DNA of 64,000 nt, from NCBI GenBank assembly GCA_964530825.1, contig CAZHCA010000011.1, positions 73,036 to 137,035 of the forward strand. Reading direction: 5' to 3'. How positions within the stretch are numbered: position 1 is the stretch's first letter; each line of letters begins with the position of its first letter. This DNA comes from CAZHCA01 sp964530825. GTDB taxonomy: Bacteria; Bacteroidota; Bacteroidia; Chitinophagales; Saprospiraceae. Under the pieces are notes generated by a model that made no database searches, was not told where the DNA came from, and worked only from the letters and a program-made list of their open reading frames with translations. Made by a program: the position numbers and the translations under genes. Shown here piece by piece: positions 1 through 8,748 of the stretch.

Positions 1-354
1 AAAACGACCGTGCCAAAAGTAGCCGCTGGATTTATCAAACTGGATAGGGATACCTAGGTTGTACAGCATTAAACCGCATATCGCACAAAAAACGAATCCG
101 ACGAGCATTAACCACCAAAATGGATCGTCAATTTTTTCCTTAAAATTAATGAGGGTTGTAATAATAATGGTCAGGCCTAATGCGAAGCCGGCTACTAATA
201 ATCCGCGAAAAAAATAAGAAGGCGCAAAACGGGCCACTCGGTCACTTACAATCACCAAGCGGCGCAAGCCAGGACCCTCTTTGATCCCCGACCGGTTCAC
301 TGGATGCCATTGGGTGCGTTCGCTGACCGCCGACTGAGTAATAAGTTCAGGCAT
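1..354 (-). CDS. Unknown two-helix membrane protein, C-terminus outside window
   Basis: An open frame starts at the ATG complementary to 352-354 and runs off the window edge, giving 118 residues without a stop. It has a polar N-terminus of about 45 residues, then two hydrophobic stretches (about residues 48-66 and 78-98), then a segment FDKSSGYFWHGR. I do not recognise the family. It lies 31 bases after the antiporter gene on the same strand, so the two are probably co-transcribed. The frame is clean and the codon use resembles its neighbours, so it is likely real; the function is unknown. Confidence 0.6.
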   Translation of the reverse strand, partial: MPELITQSAVSERTQWHPVNRSGIKEGPGLRRLVIVSDRVARFAPSYFFRGLLVAGFALGLTIIITTLINFKEKIDDPFWWLMLVGFVFCAICGLMLYNLGIPIQFDKSSGYFWHGRF

Positions 355-385
355 GATTATAGTGCTTTACCAAGTTTGAGACCGC

Positions 386-1342
386 TTAAATACCGATTTG
401 TAAGATCAATAAAATAAGATAAATAAGATAAACCAGCACCAAAATAATACCTTCCCAGCGCTCAATGCTGAATTTTTTGCCCGTAAAGGCAAATACGAAT
501 AAGAGAATGCCTAGGAATATATTTAAACCGAAATCGACGGCACTGTCCGGGTCTACATACACCGGACGGACCGTTGAAGAAATACCGAGAACTAAAAAGA
601 TGTTAAAAATATTAGAACCTACGACGTTACCCACGGCAATGTCTATGACTTTCTTACGCACGGCAATAAGCGAGGTAGCTAGTTCGGGTAAAGAAGTACC
701 AATTGAAACTACTGTCAGCCCAATCACGCGATCGGATATTCCCAAGTTAGCAGCCAGGTTGGTCGCACTGTACACGATTAGGCGTCCGCCTATGGCTAAT
801 CCAACCAGCCCGAAGACAAGCAAAAAAATCGATCGTAGGGTAGAGTAGGTCGGATAAACGCCTTCTTCAGAGGGATTTTGTAAGGATAACTGAATATTGT
901 ACACCAGAAAAATCAAGAAAAAAGCAAGTAAAACGATGCCTTCCGAACGGGCTAAGGCATTGCCGGTAGCTCCGTCGACCAGCATATCCAAGCCCATGAC
1001 CGATACCACAAGAATGGAGAGGAAGTTGAAGGGAATCTCTAACCAAACGGTACTTCTTTGGATGGAAAGCGCGTGAACGATTGAGGTAATGCCTAAGATA
1101 CCGCACACATTGAAGATGTTACTACCCAACACATTGCCCATCACCAGTTCTGATTTGCCGACAAATGAGGAGTAGACATTAACGGCGAGCTCGGGAGCGG
1201 AGGTGCCGAAGGCTACTACGGTAAGACCGATGACAATGTCGGGCACCCGAAAGTTTTTAGCCAGGGAAGAAGCGCCGTCTATGAGGCGGTCGGCACTGTA
1301 TATGAGCGCCACAAAGCCTACCAACAGCAAAATGAGATTCAT
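386..1342 (-). CDS. Calcium/sodium antiporter, CaxA/YrbG family
   Basis: This 318-residue inner-membrane protein shows the internal duplication of the Ca2+:cation antiporter superfamily. Each half carries the paired alpha-repeat motifs: GTSAPELAVN with GNVLGSNIFN in the N-terminal half (about residues 47-80), and GTSLPELATS with GNVVGSNIFN in the C-terminal half (about residues 215-250). The conserved acidic residues of both repeats are present, and about ten hydrophobic segments fit the YrbG-type fold. Length is normal for the family. It should exchange Ca2+ for Na+ or H+ across the inner membrane. It lies about 90 bases after the retropepsin gene and just before a membrane-protein gene, on one strand. 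Ion specificity cannot be read from sequence. Confidence 0.93.
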   Translation of the reverse strand: MNLILLLVGFVALIYSADRLIDGASSLAKNFRVPDIVIGLTVVAFGTSAPELAVNVYSSFVGKSELVMGNVLGSNIFNVCGILGITSIVHALSIQRSTVWLEIPFNFLSILVVSVMGLDMLVDGATGNALARSEGIVLLAFFLIFLVYNIQLSLQNPSEEGVYPTYSTLRSIFLLVFGLVGLAIGGRLIVYSATNLAANLGISDRVIGLTVVSIGTSLPELATSLIAVRKKVIDIAVGNVVGSNIFNIFLVLGISSTVRPVYVDPDSAVDFGLNIFLGILLFVFAFTGKKFSIERWEGIILVLVYLIYLILLILQIGI

Positions 1343-1433
1343 GTGTATTGTTCAGCGTTCGGTGTTGACGGCCAAAGGTAGGAAAAATGGTTTAGAATGA
1401 AATTGCCGATTCTCCAACCTGCAACCTACCCAA

Positions 1434-2630
1434 TCAGGGCCATCCGACCATTCTACTCGGTACCGAAAACCGCTGCGGCCCGAGGTCGCCTTGTATTTGG
1501 ATGTCGAGCCTAAGGGTGTCGGGTTTTTCCATACCCAGAGCGCAGAACCCTTCAAGAGATATTCCGGTGGTAGGTACATCGTTGATGGCGGTGATGACGT
1601 CGCCGATCTGCCAGTCTGCCGATAAGGCACTAGCGGCTTCGAAAAGGGTTGCAATGCGCACAGTGTCGTTTTCCCATTCCAGGCCCATAGCAGATTGGGG
1701 CAACTGCACCGGGGTAAATTGTTCTTTGGACGTAAGGTACAGGGCTTTGTCACTCCAACTGATAAATATTTTTCCGTACTGCTCCCAAAAATCGTTTCCG
1801 ATCTTATTAGTAGAACGTGAAAACCTGATAACCACTGAATCAATGGGGTATTTAGCCAGTTTTAGTTTTTCACCTAGCAAATAAAAAATACTGTCGGTGT
1901 GGGCGCCATAGATACCCTTAGACGATTTTCCATATCTGAAGGTGGTGGGAAATTGCTCGAGCCATTGTTGGTCTGCATCATCTAGCCGTAGACTAAAGCC
2001 CCCGTTAGAGCCGGAATCAAGCGTGACTTTCCGGAAGGTACGTCCATTAAACTGGACCTGAAATTCCGGACTCCGCTGGCCGGGGTCAGAGAATGGGATG
2101 CGCACGCTGTAACCCACCGGCCGGGTATTGCGAAACCAGCGCAGCTGCGCGCTTTCATAATCAAACTCCCAATCAAAGGACACTAGTGCATTGGTACCGA
2201 TAATCCCGTCAAATTGAACACAACCAAAGATGGAGAGATCGGTAACCGCAGCAATGATATTTTTCCAAACCAACCCACCAAATGCTAAGCGGTCGACAGT
2301 TACAAAATCCAACTGGTTGCTCCTGCCTTGCGAATCGCTTACAGCGGTCTGATAAGCTCGTTTAAGGCCCAACTCACGAGCAACCTGATCGTCAACCACG
2401 TTTGGGGCACCGGTATCTACAAGGAATCGGTAGGTGCGGCCGTTGACTGTTACGGGGACGAAAAAGAAACCACGCTCATAAAAAACATCAATTGTGTTAT
2501 CCAGAGGAGTTTTGATGAGTTTCCCCTGGTTCATCATGCGATAGGTTTTGCAACCCGTACAACAAATTAGTCCAATTAAAACAAGAACCGGACGCCAAGG
2601 AAGAAGGTATTTGCTGAAGGTAGCCTGCAT
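1434..2630 (-). CDS. Exported retropepsin-like aspartic protease with C-terminal PDZ domain
   Basis: I place the start at the ATG complementary to 2628-2630 (398 residues) because a lipoprotein-type signal follows directly, ending in CTGC with lipidated Cys27. An upstream in-frame ATG would bury that signal behind about 50 residues. The mature part has two aspartic-protease half-sites: VDTGAP at Asp72 and LDSGS at Asp205. The first is canonical; the second has Ser for Thr, as is common in clan AA. A PDZ domain follows at about residues 310-395 (GDVITAINDVP). Two half-sites in one chain mean it could act without dimerising, unlike viral retropepsins. This architecture occurs widely in Bacteroidota; substrates are unknown. 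It probably acts in the periplasm or at the outer membrane. Confidence 0.85.
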   Translation of the reverse strand: MQATFSKYLLPWRPVLVLIGLICCTGCKTYRMMNQGKLIKTPLDNTIDVFYERGFFFVPVTVNGRTYRFLVDTGAPNVVDDQVARELGLKRAYQTAVSDSQGRSNQLDFVTVDRLAFGGLVWKNIIAAVTDLSIFGCVQFDGIIGTNALVSFDWEFDYESAQLRWFRNTRPVGYSVRIPFSDPGQRSPEFQVQFNGRTFRKVTLDSGSNGGFSLRLDDADQQWLEQFPTTFRYGKSSKGIYGAHTDSIFYLLGEKLKLAKYPIDSVVIRFSRSTNKIGNDFWEQYGKIFISWSDKALYLTSKEQFTPVQLPQSAMGLEWENDTVRIATLFEAASALSADWQIGDVITAINDVPTTGISLEGFCALGMEKPDTLRLDIQIQGDLGPQRFSVPSRMVGWP

Positions 2631-2809
2631 TGCAGATAAGTCAAAATTCAATTCAATGGTACGCATAAAGTACAAAAAGGCCTCTTTCAAGTTGAACAAT
2701 ATGGGGCTGATGATACCTACCTGGGTAAAACCCCAAGCCTGTAGTGTAAAAAGGCGCAAGGGTTTTCTAACCTCTTGCGCCATGTTTTTTCAATCAGGAC
2801 CAAAAATGT

Positions 2810-3268
2810 CTATTGCCGCTCCAGATAAAAAGTAGCCTCCGCGGCTTTTTCGCCACCTTGGTAAACTGTTCGTAGGCCTTTCATTTTATTGTCGTTGACG
2901 ACCTTCACCTCGTCGACAACCTTTTGGTTTTCTTCCTTTATGGTTACTACCTGCTTTAGCGATTTTCCATCAGCAGCAGTGGTCACTACCAGATCCATAG
3001 GCATTCCCTCCATCGTTTCGGAAGTGCCAACCCATTTATTGGGGTTCTCTGCTTTCAGTTCGTTTTTAACGGTGCCTTCTACCGATTTGCTGGTAACCTG
3101 AATAGATTCTCCTGTCTTGGTAATTTCCATCGTCCAGGTCGATTCCGGATTTTTTTCGTAGTAGCCTTTCCAGGTGCCGACCATCAAATCCGTGAGCGAT
3201 TGCTGCGCCTGTAGTCCGAAAGCCATTAGGGTAACGAAAAGGGTTAATGTCAGTGATCTTTTGTACAT
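2810..3268 (-). CDS. Small exported protein, lipocalin-like, function unknown
   Basis: The start was set at the ATG complementary to 3266-3268, which gives 152 residues opening with a Sec signal peptide (MYKRSLTLTLFVTLMAFG, cleavage near LQAQQ). The mature protein of about 130 residues opens with VGTWKGYY and is rich in alternating beta-type segments with many Lys, Glu and Thr. This resembles small lipocalin-like proteins of Bacteroidota that begin with a G-x-W motif. No catalytic motif is visible. It is separated from the next minus-strand gene by about 225 bases and probably has its own promoter. Function is unknown. Confidence 0.75.
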   Translation of the reverse strand: MYKRSLTLTLFVTLMAFGLQAQQSLTDLMVGTWKGYYEKNPESTWTMEITKTGESIQVTSKSVEGTVKNELKAENPNKWVGTSETMEGMPMDLVVTTAADGKSLKQVVTIKEENQKVVDEVKVVNDNKMKGLRTVYQGGEKAAEATFYLERQ

Positions 3269-3466
3269 AATTGATTGGATTTTAATGGTGTTCAATTGTA
3301 TTGAGAACTTTTAATTAGATGGATTAAGTAATAAATGCTAAATATTATTGAAACAAAATACTTAAAAGTAAAATTCATTGCAACTCTATTAAAGAGAGAC
3401 CGTATATGCAATTGATTTGTTTATTAAGGTTAAGTTAGGTCGGTTCATTCCTGCTAACTTATTGAA

Positions 3467-3499
3467 GATAAGCTCGGCCCCAACAGGGACGGGCTTATC
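3467..3499 (-). terminator. Stem-loop overlapping stop codon of the exported barrel gene
   Basis: GATAAGC (3467-3473) pairs with GCTTATC (3493-3499), and an inner CCC/GGG run extends the stem. The hairpin overlaps the stop codon of the minus-strand gene ending at 3495. A T6 tract lies on the plus-strand side (3501-3506) and only a weak T-rich tail on the minus side, so termination efficiency on the gene's own strand is uncertain. Confidence 0.4.
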
Positions 3500-4235
3500 G
3501 TTTTTTGCCCTTTCCCGTAAATCCACCGCCCCCTAGATGGAAACGCAAATAGAACATATTGATGCGGTCGTTATCCAGACCCATTAATCTATCCCCGTTG
3601 CGAGTGCTCCAACTGTTATTGATCGCCCCGAGCTGATACCCCACACTTAGCCCAACGGCTGGTCCGCTTAATCGGTATGGCTTTCTGGAAAAAGTCTTAA
3701 ATAGATTAAGATTGAAATCAACGTAAGCCGTACCCAATTGAAAAGTCGCTGAACTGCCCGGGGCAATGGGGTGCCCACCAAAGGCAATAGATCCGGCGCT
3801 GTCATTGGTGATCTCTAGCGCAGATCCAATCCCGCCCAGTCCGACGGTGGGGAATAATAGCCAAAGGTCGGTGTTCCAAATCACATAGCCGGCATTCAGT
3901 CCGCCGCCCCCCATCCGGTAATCCAATTCGATACCATTGGCACTGGTGGCAGGAAAAAAAGCGCCGTAGCCCTGCCCAGTGATGACCCATTGTGTTTCCA
4001 GAAGTAAGAACCCGCCACCTCCGACCTGATAGCCCGGGGCTTCCGATATATCCGGCAGATCCGATTGGTTTAAGTTTTCCGAGAGCTGTTGATATTCACT
4101 AACGGCCAACCCGCCGAAGACAAAGCCGACCCCACCCCAATCCAAAATAATGGGTTTACTCCCTTCTGCTTTTTGCGCCAATAATATGGTGGGTATCAAC
4201 GTAGAGAAGACCAGGATGAAAAGCTTTTTATACAT
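3495..4235 (-). CDS. Exported glycine-rich protein, probable outer-membrane barrel
   Basis: This 246-residue protein has a clear Sec signal peptide (MYKKLFILVFSTLIPTILLAQ). The mature part has alternating hydrophobic strands with many glycines, including runs of GGGG near residues 73-76 and 108-111, and a C-terminal RFHLGGGGF segment. This is typical of small beta-barrel or barrel-like envelope proteins in Bacteroidota, but I recognise no named family. A TATATTTG element lies 20 bases upstream of the start, and a hairpin overlaps the stop codon, so it looks like a single-gene transcript. Function is unknown. Confidence 0.75.
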   Translation of the reverse strand: MYKKLFILVFSTLIPTILLAQKAEGSKPIILDWGGVGFVFGGLAVSEYQQLSENLNQSDLPDISEAPGYQVGGGGFLLLETQWVITGQGYGAFFPATSANGIELDYRMGGGGLNAGYVIWNTDLWLLFPTVGLGGIGSALEITNDSAGSIAFGGHPIAPGSSATFQLGTAYVDFNLNLFKTFSRKPYRLSGPAVGLSVGYQLGAINNSWSTRNGDRLMGLDNDRINMFYLRFHLGGGGFTGKGKKR

Positions 4236-4254
4236 GGCGCATCGTTTTAGCTTT

Positions 4255-4262
4255 CAAATATA
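4255..4262 (-). promoter_or_regulatory. Bacteroidota-type -7 element TATATTTG
   Basis: The plus strand reads CAAATATA, which is TATATTTG on the minus strand and fits TAnnTTTG exactly. It lies 20 bases upstream of the barrel gene start at 4235. A good TTG -33 element is not seen at the expected spacing (only CTG at a shorter distance), so the call rests mainly on the -7 match and its position. Confidence 0.4.
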
Positions 4263-4336
4263 GTTGACCCTGATCTTTCAGGCAGTATCCGGTGGGCGCT
4301 GTTAAAAAAGTTTTTTCGAACTAAACTCTATACTGG

Positions 4337-4374
4337 AATGATTGTTCTTTTTTATAAATTTTGGAACATTCATT
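4337..4374. promoter_or_regulatory. Imperfect inverted repeat upstream of SDR gene, candidate TetR operator
   Basis: AATGATTGTTC (4337-4347) and GAACATTCATT (4364-4374) are inverted copies matching at 10 of 11 positions, with a 16-base AT-rich spacer. The right arm ends 16 bases before the start codon of the SDR gene. A TetR regulator is encoded directly downstream of that gene, so an operator role is plausible but inferred. Confidence 0.4.
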
Positions 4375-4390
4375 TAATTAAAAGATTGAC

Positions 4391-5143
4391 ATGGAAAAAT
4401 TAACTGGAAAAATTGCAGTCATCACTGGAGGTACGAGTGGTATCGGGCTGACTACTGCCAAGCTGTTCAAAGAAAATGGAGCTACCGTCATCACCAATGC
4501 ACGTACGGAGCAGCGGCGTCAGGAAACACTGGACCAGCACGGCGACCTTTTCACTGATGTCTTCCCGGCTGATGTGAGTCGGGTGGGGGAGATCGAAGAC
4601 TTTTTCAAGCGGATCGGCGAACAATACGGCCGGATCGACGTGCTGTTCCTCAATGCCGGGGCTGGCACTTTGCTGCCGTTGGAGGCCACCACTGAAGCTG
4701 ATTTTGATCGCGAATTTGCCGTCAACGTCAAAGGCGTTTATTTTGGTATCCAGCAAGCAGCGCCTTTGCTGACGAAAGGTGCATCGGTGGTGCTCAACAC
4801 CTCGATCGTCAACCAGAAAGGTATGCCCAATATGAGTATCTATTCGGCTACAAAAGCGGCTGTTCGCTCTCTGGCCAAATCGCTTTCGGCCGAGCTTGTC
4901 AGTCAGGGCGTGCGCATCAATGCGGTGAGCCCGGGTCCGATCGAAACGCCTTTCTTTTCCAAGACCAACCTGAATGAGGAACAAATTGGAGCTATTGCCG
5001 GCAGTATCGTAGAGCAGGTACCCATGAAGCGTTTCGGCAAAGCTGAAGAGGTGGCGAAGTACGTTCTCTTTCTGGCGTCTGACGACTCCTCTTACATGAT
5101 CGGCACCGAAGTGGAGGTCGATGGTGGTATGGCAACGTTATAG
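4391..5143 (+). CDS. SDR-family NAD(P)-dependent oxidoreductase
   Basis: This 250-residue classical short-chain dehydrogenase/reductase has the cofactor loop TGGTSGIG (residues 12-19), the LNAG motif (about 87-90) and the catalytic triad Ser138, Tyr151 and Lys155 in a YxxxK pattern. The C-terminal DGG motif is typical of the 3-oxoacyl-ACP reductase/glucose-1-dehydrogenase-like subgroup. It should catalyse reversible oxidation of an alcohol or reduction of a carbonyl; the substrate cannot be predicted. A TetR gene follows 128 bases downstream on the same strand, and an inverted repeat precedes the start, so induction by a small molecule is likely. Such SDR-TetR pairs are common and often handle toxic or xenobiotic carbonyls. 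Confidence 0.93.
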   Translation: MEKLTGKIAVITGGTSGIGLTTAKLFKENGATVITNARTEQRRQETLDQHGDLFTDVFPADVSRVGEIEDFFKRIGEQYGRIDVLFLNAGAGTLLPLEATTEADFDREFAVNVKGVYFGIQQAAPLLTKGASVVLNTSIVNQKGMPNMSIYSATKAAVRSLAKSLSAELVSQGVRINAVSPGPIETPFFSKTNLNEEQIGAIAGSIVEQVPMKRFGKAEEVAKYVLFLASDDSSYMIGTEVEVDGGMATL

Positions 5144-5271
5144 GCTCGCTGAATTCACTCTGGAGAACTGGTCGTTGGGGTGCGCCAGCGACCACTTCAC
5201 TAGAAATTTGCTCCATTGGAGATCTATCCAAAGATATTTAAGTTATACCTACGAATAAAAAAAGACCGTCA

Positions 5272-5856
5272 ATGCCTAGAGCGAAACAATTTAAAGAAGA
5301 AACGGTGCTGGAGAAGGCAATGGAGCTTTTTTGGAAAAAAGGGTACCATGCCACTTCAATGGACGAGCTGGTAAATTATGTAGGAGTTAACCGGGCAAGC
5401 TTATATGGTTCCTTTAAAGGTGGAAAACTGGAACTGTATGAACGCGCTTTGCGCCATTACCAACAAAAGATGACTGATGCCAGTCTCCGGGAACTTAACC
5501 CCGACCGGCCGGTGGCGGAGTCGATCCGGGCCATGCTGCAACGGGCGGTTCAACAAGCGGCTACCGACCCAGACGGCAAAGGTTGCTTTATGGTAAATTC
5601 TACCACTGAGATGGCACCCCTAAACGACCAGTTATTGCGTTTCAACGACCATAATCGCGAAGTCTTTGAGCAAGCACTGCGCGATTACCTGATGTTGGGG
5701 CAGGAGCGGGGTGAAATCGATCGGAATCGCGATCTTGACGCATTAGCGGCATTTATTTTTACACTTTACAATGGTTTGATGGTCGTCAATAAACTAAAGG
5801 TGGATGCAAAGCAATTGCAAAAGATAGTGGATCTCGCCGTTGAACCACTTTCCTGA
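5272..5856 (+). CDS. TetR/AcrR-family transcriptional regulator
   Basis: The 194-residue protein has an N-terminal TetR DNA-binding domain (about residues 10-55): a helix LEKAMELFWKKGYHATSMDEL followed by the recognition helix around NRASLYGSFKGG. The C-terminal ligand-binding part (about 75-194) resembles the TetR_C subfamily typified by YP_ type regulators with the GCFMVNS motif, in which the conserved Cys sits near residue 105. It lies downstream of the SDR gene in the same orientation and is the obvious candidate to repress it through the inverted repeat at 4337-4374. Ligand unknown. Confidence 0.93.
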   Translation: MPRAKQFKEETVLEKAMELFWKKGYHATSMDELVNYVGVNRASLYGSFKGGKLELYERALRHYQQKMTDASLRELNPDRPVAESIRAMLQRAVQQAATDPDGKGCFMVNSTTEMAPLNDQLLRFNDHNREVFEQALRDYLMLGQERGEIDRNRDLDALAAFIFTLYNGLMVVNKLKVDAKQLQKIVDLAVEPLS

Positions 5857-6221
5857 TAGGTTCCCCTTCGAAATCGAGACACATTTTACGGCTAGAACCT
5901 GGTTTGTTCAAGGAATTTCTGGCTGTCATGCCTGAGGTATAACCAATCGGTCAGAAACAAAACCTCCCCGAGGAAGTATTAAGGCCGGATTCCGAACTAA
6001 TTACGGGCCGATGTAATTCAGAAGAAGCGATAGGTTTTTGTATAGGTTGTCCAAACCACGGACGGAAGGTGTCCCTTTTGGCCTAAATTAAGTTCAGGAT
6101 AAAAACATAGTGGAGAACAAAGGAGTTCCGAATACTTAATGTTATTTGTTGAAATGTTAAACAAACTTTTGACTTCGCAGTTACTCAACTAGGTTTGGAT
6201 TAATAACTAAAATACCGTTGC
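5857..6221. other. Intergenic region with a promoter at its right end
   Basis: These 365 bases carry no convincing reading frame on either strand. The right end holds the promoter of the fasciclin gene (6168-6197). Nothing else recognisable was seen. Confidence 0.6.
6168..6197 (+). promoter_or_regulatory. Bacteroidota sigma-ABfr-type promoter of fasciclin gene
   Basis: A TTTG -33 element (6168-6171) is followed after 18 bases by TAGGTTTG (6190-6197), an exact match to the TAnnTTTG -7 consensus. Predicted transcription would start near 6204, about 18 bases before the ATG at 6222. Both boxes and the spacing are close to those described for Bacteroides and Flavobacterium. Confidence 0.6.
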
Positions 6222-6785
6222 ATGAAACCTTTTGCATTATTCCTATTAGCCTTTTTGATCTTCGCTTGTGAGCCCGCTGCCAATACAGACAGTGAGAACA
6301 CCGAAGAAAATACTGAGGAAACAACTTCCGAAGAAACCACTATGGAGGAAAATGATGGCGCATCTGAGATGAAAGACATCGTAGGTACCGCCATGGAAAC
6401 GCCTCAACTTTCTACGTTGGTCACTGCCCTGAAAGCAGGTGACCTGGTAAGCACGCTGCAGGGTGAAGGCCCCTTCACCGTTTTTGCTCCGACCAATAAA
6501 GCTTTTGAAGCGCTGCCCGAAGGCACCCTTGACGATTTGCTAAAGCCCGAAAACAAGCAACAATTGGTGAAAGTACTGACTTACCACGTTGTACCGGGCA
6601 AAGTGATGTCTACTGACCTGTCTGACGGTATGAACGCCGCTACGGTTGCCGAGGAAGATCTTACCGTTACTATCGAAGGCGACAAGGTCATGGTCAACGA
6701 CGCACAAGTGACTAACGCTAATGTCAAGACTTCTAATGGTGTAGTACACATTGTGGACAAGGTGATCCTACCGCCTAGCGAATAA
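6222..6785 (+). CDS. Fasciclin (FAS1) domain lipoprotein
   Basis: This 187-residue protein starts with a lipoprotein signal (MKPFALFLLAFLIFAC, lipidated Cys16). An acidic, Thr/Glu-rich linker (about residues 18-48) precedes one FAS1 domain (about 50-185). Hallmarks of FAS1 are present: FTVFAPTNKAFEALP (H1 motif), LTYHVVPGKV and NGVVHIVDKVILPP (H2 region). FAS1 domains mediate adhesion or protein and polysaccharide contacts on the cell surface. It has its own promoter (6168-6197) and terminator (6811-6848), so it is a single-gene transcript. The acidic linker just after the lipidation site may favour display on the outer surface, as noted for Bacteroidota lipoprotein export signals; that is inference. 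Confidence 0.93.
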   Translation: MKPFALFLLAFLIFACEPAANTDSENTEENTEETTSEETTMEENDGASEMKDIVGTAMETPQLSTLVTALKAGDLVSTLQGEGPFTVFAPTNKAFEALPEGTLDDLLKPENKQQLVKVLTYHVVPGKVMSTDLSDGMNAATVAEEDLTVTIEGDKVMVNDAQVTNANVKTSNGVVHIVDKVILPPSE

Positions 6786-6810
6786 GGAATGTTTCCCATT
6801 CCGTACCAAT

Positions 6811-6848
6811 AAGCCCTGGCAGGATTTTCTGCCGGGGCTTAATTTTTT
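6811..6848 (+). terminator. Rho-independent terminator after fasciclin gene
   Basis: AAGCCCTGGCAG (6811-6822) pairs with CTGCCGGGGCTT (6829-6840) around a six-base loop, with one T-G wobble. A T6 tract follows (6843-6848). It lies 25 bases after the stop codon of the fasciclin gene. Confidence 0.85.
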
Positions 6849-6916
6849 CACTATCTGATCGATTTCGACTATTTTTTGACTCTAGATGGCCTTAATCTTG
6901 TGTCAAAACGAATACG

Positions 6917-7785
6917 ATGCGTGTAAGCTTTATTGGACTCGGCATTATGGGTAGCCGGATGGCCCTGAATCTGTTGCAGAAAAAAGGGCTTGAACTCACC
7001 GTTTATAACCGTTCGCAAGATCCTGTACGCGAACTTACTGCTGCAGGGGCAAGTCCTGCGGCCACCCTATACGAAGCCGTAGAGGGAGCCGATGTTGTCT
7101 TCACCATGCTTTCGACACCAGAGGTGGTAGAGCATCTTGCTTTTGGTCCTGAAGGTTTTACCTCTCAACTCTCCTGTTCATCAATTTGGGTAGACTGTTC
7201 TACGGTCGATCCTTTCTACGTGCGAACCGTTGCGGAGCGGGCACGGCGGCAGGGTTTTCGTTATCTCGAAGCGCCAGTGGCTGGGACCAAACCGCATGCT
7301 GAACAAGCTGAACTGGTTTTTTTGTGGGCGGAGAAAAAGCCGACCTGGAGGAGGTCGCGCCCTTACTGGATCAGATGGGGAAAAAAGTCTTATATGTCGG
7401 GGAACAATCCAAGGGCGCCTCCCTCAAAATGCTGGTCAACGGTATGCTGGCACAAGCCATGGTAGCCTTTGCAGAAGCGCTTCTGCTGGGGCAGAAGATG
7501 GGCCTCGATAAGACTTTCCTGCTCGAATTTTTGCCCAATACCGCCGTAGCTCCTCCTTTTGCGAAGGCCAAAGCTGAAATGATTAAAACTGGTGATTATA
7601 CCGTTCAATTTCCGCTGGAGTGGATGCATAAAGACCTACAACTGCTCGCCCAGACTGCCTATGCCGAAGGCCAGTCGCTCTACCTAGCTAATCTAACTAA
7701 AGAGATTTACCAAGACGCCAAACGTGCCGGCCTGGGCCGCGAAGATTTTGCCGCCGTTTACCAATGGATGAAAAAGGAAGCATAG
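6917..7785 (+). pseudogene. 3-hydroxyisobutyrate dehydrogenase-like oxidoreductase, split by a -1 frameshift
   Basis: Two overlapping frames together make one beta-hydroxyacid dehydrogenase of about 289 residues. The first (from ATG 6917) has the Rossmann motif GLGIMGSRMA, the DCSTVDP segment and EAPVAGTKP. The second continues from GGEKADLEEV with the NAD-binding-domain end, the catalytic-lysine helix GASLKMLVNG and the all-alpha C-terminal domain. The break is in a T7 run at 7317-7323: one more T would restore AELVFFVGGEKADLEE. The reading frame is otherwise intact, so this is either a recent frameshift or a sequencing/assembly error. The family oxidises 3-hydroxyacids or reduces succinic semialdehyde/glyoxylate with NAD(P). 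The next gene shows the same type of lesion. Confidence 0.8.
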
Positions 7786-7795
7786 GGAAAATCCA

Positions 7796-8691
7796 ATGGT
7801 TACCGATCATTACCTGTTTAAAACCATAGCACACCTAGAGCCATACTCCTTATTCCGCAACGCCTATTCGAACAAACATTTGTAGAAACGCTCTTGCACG
7901 AGGGCCATTCGAGTGTTTTGTACAAGCGCTTAGACCGAACCATACGTGGGCGGCAAAGCTATATTTCAGCTACGGTACTATCGTTTGTCCGGCAAGGCAT
8001 GCAACAGATTAGTGATTATGAGGGTGAACGCGTACAGGTACGAGCAGGTGAATGGATCCTGATCCCCAAAGGTATTTACACCGTATCGGACATATGGACT
8101 GAGCGCGCTCCTTTCGAGGCGGTCTTATTTTTCTTACACGATGACCTGGTAGATGTTTTTTTGAAGCTTAGGCAGTGCCCCAAACGTCCGCCGGAAAACG
8201 ATTCATTCTTTTTACGCCAGCGTGCCAGTCCGCAGCAAAAGGAATACCTGCAGACCTTACTTCAGTTGTATCGTGCGGGGGTGTCTACCGACCCGGCTTT
8301 GCTTCCGGTACAATTGCAAGAACTTCTTCACCTGTTGGCCAATCACGATGAATGCCGGCAGGTGCTGCCATTCCTGGCGGGAAGCCGGTTGGGTAAACGC
8401 CGGAACTTGAGGTCCTTTCTCGAAGCCCACTATGATAAACCTCTGAAAGTAGAGGACTACGCCTACCTCACTGGACGCAGTTTATCTTCTTTTCGGCGCG
8501 ATTTCAAAGAGCTTTTTGTCAGGCCCCCACAACAATGGCTGAAAGACCGGCGTCTGAAGCGCGCCCGCGAATTGCTACTGGAGCAAAAGCTTTCTGTAAC
8601 CGAGACAGCCTACGCGATCGGCTATTCTAATATCTCTTATTTCATCCGGGAATTTAAAAAGCGCTACGGCTGTACACCTAAGCAATTGTAA
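7796..8691 (+). pseudogene. AraC-family transcriptional regulator with a -1 frameshift near its N-terminus
   Basis: The main frame (to 8691) encodes a regulator with an N-terminal effector domain and a C-terminal AraC double HTH (about the last 95 residues, with SLSSFRRDFKELF and AIGYSNISYFIREFKKRYG). It has no ATG at its 5' end and stays open back to 7822. An ATG at 7796 opens a 29-codon frame (MVTDHYLFKTIAHLEPYSLF..., ending at TAG 7883-7885). Adding one T to the TTT at 7879-7881 joins the two into a continuous protein (SNKHF-VETLLHEGH). The alternative is a start at TTG 7894, giving 265 residues and no lesion. The gene follows the dehydrogenase by 10 bases. Target and effector are unknown. 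Confidence 0.75.
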
Positions 8692-8748
8692 GTTGCTAAC
8701 CAGTGCAGACCTGAAAATCTTCTTATTTAAAAAGAAAAAACACCTGCT

